From assembly GCA_014379815.1 (NCBI GenBank), contig JACMLA010000453.1, forward strand, positions 1 through 6,038: a stretch of DNA of 6,038 nt, written 5' to 3'. The position numbers and the translations under genes are program-made. This stretch comes from Bryobacteraceae bacterium (GTDB lineage Bacteria > Acidobacteriota > Terriglobia > Bryobacterales > Bryobacteraceae). The notes beneath the pieces are model-generated. The model made no database searches. It was not told the DNA's origin and saw only the letters and a program-made list of their open reading frames with translations. The first letter of the stretch is position 1. Each line of letters starts with the position of its first letter. Shown here piece by piece: positions 1 to 5,914 of the stretch.

Positions 1-2
1 AA

Positions 3-713
3 GCCATCGACCTCGCAATCGACTTTCAGGGACTGCTCAAATCTGCAGTCGTCATTATGTTTGCCAGAGCCAAACAGTCTGTTGGGCTCAGCAGTTCCGC
101 AGCCCGCGAGAGCCTCGCATCGCTCTTCTACGAAAAGCGGATTACGCCAGGTTCGCAGCATATAGTGAATCGAAATCTGGAACTCTCCAACGCAGCCGGT
201 GCCCTCGCTCCCAGAATCGCATTCCCGATACCACCATTTCCGATACCACAAGGCCGGCCAGAAGGCCTCCTCTCCGAAGGACCTTTCGTCCTCGCGAATC
301 CCCTCGCGGGCTGGACCTCCAAGCAGTGGCCTCTGGAACACTACGCTGTGATAGCGGCCAGGCTGAAATCGCGCGGCTTCCAACTGGTCCTGAACGGGGC
401 CGCTGCCGTCGACGTCCCGGCGGCTATATCCCACATTTCCGGATTACCTGGACTGATTCATGCCACCCGACGCGCCCACGCCGTCATTGGTGTGGACAGC
501 GGACCTCTGCACCTTGCCGCAGCACTCGGCAAACCCGGCGTCGCAATTTTTGGCCCGACGGACCCCGCGAGAAACGGACCTTACGGCGGCACGATCACAA
601 CTCTCCGCGATCCTTCCGCTATCACCAGCTACAAGCGCGGCATAGCGATCGATCCAGCCATGCGCGCGGTCACGCCCGACGATGTTTGGGACAAGCTGGA
701 GCCGCTCCTGTGA
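3..713 (+). CDS. GT9 glycosyltransferase, heptosyltransferase-like (5' partial)
   Basis: This protein probably adds a heptose to the LPS inner core from ADP-heptose at the cytoplasmic face of the inner membrane. The frame is open from base 3, so the true start lies upstream. 236 residues are visible, and GT9 enzymes usually have about 330-350. The first visible residues, IDFQGLLKSA, are the typical N-domain motif; starting at the internal ATG at 57 would cut it off. The nucleotide-sugar-binding C-domain follows: NPLAGW at visible residues 99-104, then VDSGPLHLAA around 164-173 and IFGPTDPARNGPYGG. These resemble heptosyltransferase I (WaaC) more than WaaF, but I cannot fix the acceptor. A short FPIPP/FPIPQ duplication sits between the two domains at residues 74-83. 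The TGA stop overlaps the GTG start of the next gene, so the two are probably cotranscribed. The GT9 family is secure; the exact step is inferred. Confidence 0.88.
   Translation, partial: AIDLAIDFQGLLKSAVVIMFARAKQSVGLSSSAARESLASLFYEKRITPGSQHIVNRNLELSNAAGALAPRIAFPIPPFPIPQGRPEGLLSEGPFVLANPLAGWTSKQWPLEHYAVIAARLKSRGFQLVLNGAAAVDVPAAISHISGLPGLIHATRRAHAVIGVDSGPLHLAAALGKPGVAIFGPTDPARNGPYGGTITTLRDPSAITSYKRGIAIDPAMRAVTPDDVWDKLEPLL
221..250 (+). repeat. Two-copy 15-base tandem duplication within the heptosyltransferase gene
   Basis: ATTCCCGATACCACC (221-235) is followed directly by ATTTCCGATACCACA (236-250), with 13 of 15 bases identical. In frame it encodes FPIPP then FPIPQ in the interdomain linker, so it adds five residues without disturbing the frame. 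Confidence 0.8.
698..701 (+). promoter_or_regulatory. Shine-Dalgarno GGAG setting the GTG start at 710
   Basis: GGAG inside the last codons of the heptosyltransferase gene ends 8 bases before the GTG at 710. It supports that GTG, rather than any earlier start in the long open frame, as the start of the membrane methyltransferase. Confidence 0.6.
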
Positions 714-1252
714 GGTTTCCCAAACCATGGGCGGACGTCGTCGCGCGCCTTCGTGTACCCAGTGGCTTTGTTCTCGCCGCTAGCTTTGCACTGCTTGCCA
801 GACCCACACGGGAGTCACTTCTCTGGAGCTTGCCTCTTTCTGTGGCGGGCCTCGCGTTGCGGGGCTGGGCAGCTGGTCACCTTGCCAAGAACCAGCAACT
901 CGCAGTAGGCGGACCTTACAGTTATATCCGCAATCCGCTCTACGCCGGAACGCTTCTTGTTGCGGCAGGTCTCGTACTCGCCGCGCAACGCTGGGAACTG
1001 GCTGGCGTGTTTGCGCTGGTCTTTGCGCTCGTGTACCTTCCTGTCATTCAGAACGAGGAAGATCACCTGCGCAAGATCTTTCCGGAATATTCGGCCTATG
1101 CCAACCGCGTGCCACTTCTGTTTCCACGAATACGTTTGTTGCGCACGGAGGCTCGCTGGCAGCAGGCCCTCTACCTTCGGAACGAAGAGTACAACGCGTT
1201 GCTCGGGTACCTGGCAGGCCTCGGCTGGCTTATCTGGAGGGTGTCTCCCTAA
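710..1252 (+). CDS. Isoprenylcysteine carboxyl methyltransferase-like membrane protein
   Basis: This 180-residue integral membrane protein belongs to the ICMT/PEMT-like superfamily, which uses S-adenosylmethionine to methylate lipid-linked or hydrophobic substrates. The signature is GPYSYIRNPLYAG at residues 68-80, followed by NEEDHL at 115-120 and FPEYSAY near 124-130, leading into VPLLFPR. This is the usual SAM-binding layout of the family. Hydrophobic stretches at about 17-30, 37-56 and 79-113, with a fourth at about 161-178, indicate a multi-pass inner membrane protein. The frame is open far upstream, but there it is antiparallel noise over the GT9 gene. The GTG at 710 fits because it has GGAG 8 bases upstream, overlaps the preceding stop by four bases (GTGA), and gives a normal family length. 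Its substrate is unknown; pairing with a heptosyltransferase suggests an envelope lipid or glycolipid role. The 3' end overlaps the convergent ada gene by 23 bases. Confidence 0.85.
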   Translation: MRFPKPWADVVARLRVPSGFVLAASFALLARPTRESLLWSLPLSVAGLALRGWAAGHLAKNQQLAVGGPYSYIRNPLYAGTLLVAAGLVLAAQRWELAGVFALVFALVYLPVIQNEEDHLRKIFPEYSAYANRVPLLFPRIRLLRTEARWQQALYLRNEEYNALLGYLAGLGWLIWRVSP

Positions 1253-2135
1253 GCCCGTCTTCCCGCTGTAGAAGCTCGCGCTTCCGCTCGAGGCCCCAGC
1301 GATAGCCGCCTAGAGCTCCGTCTTTGCGCACGATCCGGTGGCAGGGAATCAGTATCGCAATCCGGTTGTTGGCACACGCTGTGGCTGCTGCCCGGACAGC
1401 CCGGGGTCTTCCGGCACTGGCCGCCAGTTCTTCATAAGTATTTGTCTGGCCAGGCGGAATGGCCCGTAGCGCATTCCAGACTTTTTGCTGAAATACCGTC
1501 CCCCGGATATCCAGCGGTAAGTCGCAGGAACCGCTTTCCATCGCCTGCAGAACTCCCTTCGCCGCCTCACGAACCTCGCCCTCCTGCAACAGGGCGTAGG
1601 GCAGCTGTCCTCGCAGCCACATCAGAAGAGCCTTGTCGTCAACGCCAAAGCTCACTGCGCAAACTCCCTGCCGCGTTTCGGCGATCAACCCACGTCCCAT
1701 CGGAGACTCAAAAAATCCGTATGTCACGGCATCCCCCGGGTCGGTTTCGCGCTGACGCAACGCCGACTGATACTCACGCGGACTCACTCCGAGTTCAGCC
1801 CGGAAGGTTCGCTGCAGATGGAAAGGAGATAAACCAGCAAACTGGCTCAGTTCTTCCAGCGAGACACGTCTGTCCGAATTTGCTTCGAGAAACCGGCACA
1901 AGTCCGACACCAGTCCTGTACGCGGCTCAACCTTAGCCGGACCGCATCGTTTGCAGGCCCGAAAACCCGCCTTCTCCGCCTGTTGGGCGTCATCGTAGAA
2001 CCGGATGTTCTCAGGCTTCGGACGCTTTGCCGGACAAGACGGCCGACAGTAAATTCCCGTAGTCGCTACGCCGTACACGAACCCGGCGTTTCTTTGCCTC
2101 TGCTCGATTGCAAGCCAGCGCGATTCGTTCGTCAT
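1230..2135 (-). CDS. ada: Ada-type methylated-DNA repair protein lacking the second AraC helix-turn-helix
   Basis: The predicted 301-residue cytoplasmic protein repairs alkylated DNA by transferring methyl groups to its own cysteines. The N-terminal zinc domain has Cys30, Cys34, Cys61 and Cys64 with the same spacing as E. coli Ada Cys38/42/69/72; Cys30 would be the phosphotriester acceptor. One AraC-type helix-turn-helix follows at about 91-127 (LEELSQFAGLSPFHLQRTF). The C-terminal O6-methylguanine methyltransferase has PCHR at 264-267 with acceptor Cys265, a likely arginine finger at Arg248 and a hinge Asn at 257. Compared with E. coli Ada as I remember it (354 residues), about 43 residues are missing right after the first helix-turn-helix, exactly where the second one belongs, and the frame stays open. 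Repair should be intact, but methylation-dependent transcription activation may be weakened or altered. The ATG at 2135 gives the normal N-terminus, although no strong ribosome binding site precedes it. It is divergent from the isomerase gene, and no alkA or alkB is visible beside it. Confidence 0.93.
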   Translation of the reverse strand: MTNESRWLAIEQRQRNAGFVYGVATTGIYCRPSCPAKRPKPENIRFYDDAQQAEKAGFRACKRCGPAKVEPRTGLVSDLCRFLEANSDRRVSLEELSQFAGLSPFHLQRTFRAELGVSPREYQSALRQRETDPGDAVTYGFFESPMGRGLIAETRQGVCAVSFGVDDKALLMWLRGQLPYALLQEGEVREAAKGVLQAMESGSCDLPLDIRGTVFQQKVWNALRAIPPGQTNTYEELAASAGRPRAVRAAATACANNRIAILIPCHRIVRKDGALGGYRWGLERKRELLQREDGLRETPSR

Positions 2136-2240
2136 GTTTCGAGCTTACGTGTCTTGCCCAGCCATCACCATGCGAATCTTGCGGTCAATGCTGCGTCCAC
2201 CCTCCATGATATTCTTGTGGCGGTTTCCCACCCGTAACGA

Positions 2241-2245
2241 AAGGA
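2241..2245 (+). promoter_or_regulatory. Shine-Dalgarno AAGGA of the isomerase gene
   Basis: AAGGA lies 7 bases before the ATG at 2253 and confirms that start. I found no convincing -35/-10 pair for either direction in the 2136-2252 gap, and no clear Ada box. Confidence 0.65.
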
Positions 2246-2252
2246 ACAACGC

Positions 2253-3212
2253 ATGAGAGTTGGCGTATTTACACCACTGCTGTCGCAGTTCCCTCTCGAT
2301 AAAGTTGTCGAGAAGCTGAAGACACTGGACATCGCTACAGTCGAGCTGGGTACCGGCAATTATCCCGGCGATCCGCACTGTAAGCTGTCCATGCTCGACA
2401 ACGAATCCGAGTTGAAAGAATGGAAGAAGAAGCTGGACGATGCTGGCTTCAGCATTAGCGCCTTGAGCTGCCACGGCAATCCACTGCATCCCGATCCCGC
2501 CGTGCGAAAGGGCTATCAGGATACGGCAAAGAGAACTGTGTTGCTGGCCGAGAAGCTGAGCGTGCCGGTCGTCATCGACTTCTCTGGTTGCCCTGGGGAC
2601 AGCGAGACGGCGAAATATCCGAACTGGGTCACTTGCCCGTGGCCGCCTGAGTATCTCGACGTGCTCGACTGGCAGTGGGAGAAAGTCGCAACTCCCTATT
2701 GGCAGGAACACGGCAAATTCGCCACCGATCACGGCGTGAAGATCGCCATTGAAATGCACCCCGGCTTCCTCGTGTACAGCCCCGAAACGATGCTGAAAAT
2801 GCGTGCCATTGCAGGACCGTCGGTCGGCTGCAACTACGATCCGAGCCATATGTTCTGGCAGGGCATCGACCCCATCGCAGCGATCCGCGTCCTGGGAGAT
2901 TCTATCTTCCACGTTCACGCCAAAGACACTCAGATCTACGATCGCAATCTGCCCATGACCGGCGTTCTCGACACCAAACGCTACACCGACGAAAAGAACC
3001 GTGCCTGGATCTTCCGTACCTGCGGCTACGGTCATGCCTACGAGTGGTGGCGCGAGTTTGTGTCTACCTTGCGAATGTTCGACTACGACTACGTCCTCTC
3101 CATCGAGCATGAGGACACGCTGATGTCGCCTGATGAAGGACTCACCAAGGCAGCCAGCTTCCTCAACCAGATCGTGATCCGGGAAAAACCCGCCGCCGCA
3201 TGGTGGGTATAA
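2253..3212 (+). CDS. Sugar phosphate isomerase/epimerase, AP endonuclease 2-type TIM barrel
   Basis: This 319-residue soluble protein belongs to the xylose isomerase-like TIM barrel family (PF01261). Members isomerize or epimerize sugars, keto-sugars or inositol derivatives using a divalent metal. Likely metal and catalytic residues sit at barrel strand ends: Glu167 in IAIEMHPG, Asp196 and His199 in NYDPSHMFWQGIDP, His222 in HVHAKD and Glu285 in SIEHED. The N-terminal GVFTPLLSQ and VELGTGNYPGDPHC, plus SCHGNPLHPDP around 72-82 and SGCPGD near 111-116, mark a well-populated subgroup often encoded next to Gfo/Idh/MocA oxidoreductases. Here no such partner is visible: ada is divergent, and the downstream gene is convergent only 6 bases away. 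The exact substrate cannot be read from the sequence. The start is secured by AAGGA at 2241 and by full-length agreement with the family. Confidence 0.92.
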   Translation: MRVGVFTPLLSQFPLDKVVEKLKTLDIATVELGTGNYPGDPHCKLSMLDNESELKEWKKKLDDAGFSISALSCHGNPLHPDPAVRKGYQDTAKRTVLLAEKLSVPVVIDFSGCPGDSETAKYPNWVTCPWPPEYLDVLDWQWEKVATPYWQEHGKFATDHGVKIAIEMHPGFLVYSPETMLKMRAIAGPSVGCNYDPSHMFWQGIDPIAAIRVLGDSIFHVHAKDTQIYDRNLPMTGVLDTKRYTDEKNRAWIFRTCGYGHAYEWWREFVSTLRMFDYDYVLSIEHEDTLMSPDEGLTKAASFLNQIVIREKPAAAWWV

Positions 3213-3218
3213 CCCGAC

Positions 3219-4319
3219 TTACTTTTTAGGCTTCGAAGAAGGCGCCTTCGGACTTTCTGGGGCGCCTTGTTCTTTTAGCTGGTCTTCCGGTATCGGTTCC
3301 GGCTCAAACGTAATCGTGGCCTCGGCGCCGAACCTGTTGTAGGCACGGAACTCGGCATCGTTGCGGGTCAGCATCTTGCCGCTACGCATCCGGACTGTTG
3401 CCTTCAGTGGCAGGATGAACGGACTGCCACCAATCTCCTGATAGTCGTAGTCGAGTATCGTGGCTGCCTGCTGTACCGGAAACGTCGGCGGCATGTTTCG
3501 GGCTTCCAAAGTGATCCGCATGACGGCGTTGGTATCGCGCTCCACGTAGACTAATCCTCCGTAGGCAGGCCGAACCGCTTCGCTCCGGTCATACACGATC
3601 CGCCATTTCGAGAACTCCTGCGGTACGAAGTACGTGAACACATACATGCGACGGCCCCGCAGCGTCGCCCAGCGCTGCCAGTCGAATTTGGTCTGGCTGG
3701 CGGGTTCAAACACCTCACGCATCAGTGAGCCGAACTCACCCGTCGAAGTTGCTCCACCCAGTTGCTCCATCGTCGTGTTGACGTAGTGGTTGTTGACCAG
3801 AACGACTTTGTAGTCTTCTTTCTGGTCGAAGTAACTCAGCTTGGAAGTAATCGTGTCCTGCTGCTGCCAGAACTCGAGGCCCGCAGGATCGAGGAATCGG
3901 CGGGTTACCTGGGTGCAGATAAAGTTCGGTAGCTTCTTGCTGTAATCGAGAGCATAGTCGCGGACCTGATCGAGAACCCTGCCCTGCTCTTCCGAAGTCG
4001 GGGGAGGAATCTCCTGCACCGGAGCGGGGGCTGCTGGCGCGGGTACACCCGGCAAAGTGCCCGTGGCCTCTACCAGGCGACGCAGAAGTTCCCGTGTTCT
4101 CGGTCCGGCGTTGTTGCCGAGATCTTCCACCACGCCAGGCTCCAGCCTTTGCGTGACCTTAACGCTCTTCAGGTAATCGGAAACCTGCTTGTCGGTGTGG
4201 CCAAGCTGGCGCGAACTCGTGATAAACGCACGCAGTTGATCCACAGTCATCCGGACTTCGGCGAAGGCCAGAGCTGTGAACAATACTACGGCGAATACTA
4301 GGGCGGCGATAGTCCGCAT
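3219..4319 (-). CDS. Secreted protein of unknown function, acidobacterial type
   Basis: I do not recognise a named family for this 366-residue protein; it resembles uncharacterized acidobacterial secreted proteins. A signal peptide covers residues 1-20 (MRTIAALVF..., then Ala-Phe-Ala before Glu21), so it should be exported to the periplasm or beyond. Residues 21-90 look helical. Residues 91-108 are a Pro/Ala-rich linker (PAPAAPAP, IPPP). A mixed strand-rich domain from about 110 to 340 contains YSKKLPNFICTQVTRRF and later FILPLKATVRMRSGK, loosely like periplasmic lipoprotein-handling folds, but I will not assign that. The tail (341-366) is charged and Pro/Lys-rich. The start chosen is the ATG at 4319, because the signal peptide begins there. 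An in-frame ATG at 4340 would add seven residues and is possible; neither has a good ribosome binding site. It is the last gene of the leftward priA-GNAT-DUF3108 run, 34 bases after the DUF3108 gene, and no catalytic motif is visible. Confidence 0.85.
   Translation of the reverse strand: MRTIAALVFAVVLFTALAFAEVRMTVDQLRAFITSSRQLGHTDKQVSDYLKSVKVTQRLEPGVVEDLGNNAGPRTRELLRRLVEATGTLPGVPAPAAPAPVQEIPPPTSEEQGRVLDQVRDYALDYSKKLPNFICTQVTRRFLDPAGLEFWQQQDTITSKLSYFDQKEDYKVVLVNNHYVNTTMEQLGGATSTGEFGSLMREVFEPASQTKFDWQRWATLRGRRMYVFTYFVPQEFSKWRIVYDRSEAVRPAYGGLVYVERDTNAVMRITLEARNMPPTFPVQQAATILDYDYQEIGGSPFILPLKATVRMRSGKMLTRNDAEFRAYNRFGAEATITFEPEPIPEDQLKEQGAPESPKAPSSKPKK
3239..3276 (+). terminator. Possible rho-independent terminator for the isomerase gene
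   Basis: AAGGCGCC (3239-3246) can pair with GGCGCCTT (3261-3268), with two further G-U pairs inside the stem, and is followed by the T-rich GTTCTTTT. It lies about 30 bases past the isomerase stop, so it could end the + transcript. However, it is inside the 3' coding end of the facing gene, and its loop is long for a terminator. A smaller hairpin, GGGT-ATA-ACCC (3205-3215), spans the isomerase stop and precedes CTTTTT at 3222-3227; this is a weaker alternative. No energy calculation was done. Confidence 0.3.
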
Positions 4320-4353
4320 CAAATAGAGGACGTAACACATATCGACAGAGTTT

Positions 4354-5109
4354 CTACAAGCGCTCTTCCTTCTCCAGCTGGAGAGTAATGTTCCCGATCA
4401 GGAACTGCATACGAACCCGCAGTTGCACCGGAAGCTTCCTCGCATCATCGCTCACCCAAAGGAACATCCGGGCCTTCTTGGGAATGATGACATCGTTGAA
4501 AAGAAAGATCTCATATCGGATTGTGTTGAACGTGCCCAGCGGAATCCGTATCTGCTCACGTTCCTGCGCTTCGACCCGTACGTCCGCGAACTTTTTGCCG
4601 TCACTCACGTGGACCGTCGTGCTCTGGCCCGGCTCCAGCTTCAGACCGCGGATTTTATGCAACGCGCCGAGGTATTCGTGAGTACACGGAGGTACGTTAA
4701 CCTCGTGAGTCAGGATCGTCGCGTTCTTGACCAGGTCGCGTTCCACGTAGTGCACCGCACCGGCATGCGGGTCGAACGTAAGCTTCGTTTCCCGGCGTCG
4801 CTTCCCTTCTTCGGCATTGAACAGAACACTGTTGCCGCACAGGGTCGAATCCACCCGTGCCTGGTAGTCGTCGTTGACCCGATACAACTTGTTCACTAGG
4901 CCCGCGGACTCCATATGCATGTCAGCCTGATAGCCACCAGCCCTCGGCGACCACGTGACCTTTGCAAAACCAGCGCGGACCAGACGCCATTCCACTCCGT
5001 AGTGCAGTGTATAGGCACTGGAGGAGCTTCCCTCAACGACTTCTGCCGGAGCCATCGGGGACACGGCAAGCAGTGAGCAAATAACAGCAGTGACTAAAAC
5101 CCGAATCAA
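4354..5109 (-). CDS. DUF3108 domain-containing secreted protein
   Basis: The predicted 251-residue exported protein matches the DUF3108 pattern, a periplasmic or envelope beta-rich family of unknown function. A signal peptide covers residues 1-22 with an Ala-Pro-Ala cleavage site (20-22). The Cys11 in the hydrophobic core does not sit in a lipobox, so a lipoprotein is unlikely. Family marks include LHYGVEWRLVRAGFA (35-49), SAGLVNKLYRVND (68-80), ERDL near 123-126, a G-x-F motif at 192-194 and the closing FLWVSDDARKLPVQLR (216-231). Cys91 and Cys142 could form a disulfide in the periplasm. Translation starts at TTG, whose TTGA overlaps the TGA stop of the upstream GNAT gene by four bases. No ATG or GTG in this frame would keep the signal peptide: the next Met is residue 19, already at the cleavage region. 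This points to translational coupling with the GNAT gene. The molecular function is unknown. Confidence 0.85.
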   Translation of the reverse strand: MIRVLVTAVICSLLAVSPMAPAEVVEGSSSSAYTLHYGVEWRLVRAGFAKVTWSPRAGGYQADMHMESAGLVNKLYRVNDDYQARVDSTLCGNSVLFNAEEGKRRRETKLTFDPHAGAVHYVERDLVKNATILTHEVNVPPCTHEYLGALHKIRGLKLEPGQSTTVHVSDGKKFADVRVEAQEREQIRIPLGTFNTIRYEIFLFNDVIIPKKARMFLWVSDDARKLPVQLRVRMQFLIGNITLQLEKEERL

Positions 5110-5903
5110 TTACGCCGCCAATTCTCGTACATGTAAACTCCGAATCTGGTTACTGGTTTATATCCCATTCGCGTGTACAGGTTCAGTCCCTGTGTCGTCG
5201 ACTGCAGTACTGTTGCTTCGCTGCCGGCCTCGGCGCGACACTCCGCAAGAGCGTGCCGGATGACTGTCTCAGCAAATCCGCGCCCCTGAAACGAAGGAAG
5301 AGTTCCTACTGAGTAAACACCGGAAACGCCGGCACCGATCACCACGCACGCCAGAGTAACTGCCTGCCCGTCCAGATAACCTACCCATCCGCTCATCGGT
5401 GGAAGCCACAACTTGTCCGACGAGTAAATTTGCTGCGAAGTTGCGAAAGGAAGTGCAAAGATCACCGACGACAAATGTGCAAAGTCGAGTCGCGTCGCCC
5501 CGGTAGTGACACGCCGGATGTCGAGGTTGGCTCGCTTGTACTTCGATCGCATCAGGCGTTCCGCATACATGCCCGGCGGCTGCGCCAGAGGGTCGAGACC
5601 CTTGCCGGTTACCAGCAAACGGGCTTTCTTCCGGGTTGCGGGATCGGTAAGCAAGTCTTCGCACAACCAGAAAGTCCAGCCCACGCCCCGCTGGTTGAAA
5701 TGAATGCTTGCCAGTGTAAGTGCTCTCTGAAAATCATCTTCACTAGCCGGGGCATTCAGTAACGCTGAGTTGAAGACAGCGCAACTGAGTCCGCAGTAAG
5801 CAACCGACACTCCGGGGTAATCGCGGGCTTCGCCGTACTCATTTACGCGGCTATAGCAGCGCATCGCCACACGAAGGTTCTCCTCGACTACTCCGAAATG
5901 CAT
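5106..5903 (-). CDS. GNAT family N-acetyltransferase with N-terminal extension
   Basis: This 265-residue cytoplasmic protein has a C-terminal GNAT fold from about 127 to 260. The acetyl-CoA pyrophosphate-binding segment is VGTLPSFQGRGFAETVIRHA near 199-218, with the Q-x-x-G-x-A motif as QGRGFA at 206-211. The following LYTRMGYKPVTRFGVY is the typical last strand pair. The first 120 residues (with YPGVSVAYCGL, FNSALL, GVGWTFWLCEDLL) may be a degenerate first GNAT domain, so this could be a tandem GNAT whose acceptor is unknown. The frame is open to a GTG at 5966, but that would overlap priA by 52 bases. The ATG at 5903 begins 11 bases after the priA stop and is preferred. A GTG at 5870 with GAGGAG 9 bases upstream is a credible alternative that would remove 11 residues. 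The gene lies between priA and the DUF3108 gene in a tight same-strand run. Confidence 0.85.
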   Translation of the reverse strand: MHFGVVEENLRVAMRCYSRVNEYGEARDYPGVSVAYCGLSCAVFNSALLNAPASEDDFQRALTLASIHFNQRGVGWTFWLCEDLLTDPATRKKARLLVTGKGLDPLAQPPGMYAERLMRSKYKRANLDIRRVTTGATRLDFAHLSSVIFALPFATSQQIYSSDKLWLPPMSGWVGYLDGQAVTLACVVIGAGVSGVYSVGTLPSFQGRGFAETVIRHALAECRAEAGSEATVLQSTTQGLNLYTRMGYKPVTRFGVYMYENWRRN

Positions 5904-5914
5904 CCACTTCAATG

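Noticed and set aside
326..709. Long N-terminal extension of the membrane methyltransferase frame
   Set aside because: It overlaps the heptosyltransferase coding region in another frame, has an Arg/Pro/His-rich composition typical of out-of-frame translation, and a GTG with a ribosome binding site at 710 gives the normal protein.
1442..1936. 164-residue open frame on the + strand inside ada
   Set aside because: Antisense shadow of a strongly supported gene, rich in Pro/Arg/Ser, with no motif.
2136..2252. Search for an Ada box and paired promoters in the ada/isomerase gap
   Set aside because: TTGACC on the - strand (2183-2188) looks like a -35, but no reasonable -10 lies 16-18 bases away; no clear Ada box was seen, so no promoter is claimed.
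2145..3110. 321-residue open frame on the - strand opposite the isomerase gene
   Set aside because: It lies almost entirely antisense to a gene with clear family motifs, has no ribosome binding site or recognizable domain, and its composition is that of a mirrored GC-rich codon pattern.
3180..3192. CGGG-AAAAA-CCCG hairpin at the end of the isomerase gene
   Set aside because: Only a 4-base stem inside coding sequence with no T-run on either side; too weak to call a terminator for the facing gene.
4423..4899. 158-residue open frame on the + strand opposite the DUF3108 gene
   Set aside because: No family resemblance or start signal; the - strand gene has a signal peptide and family pattern and is operon-linked.
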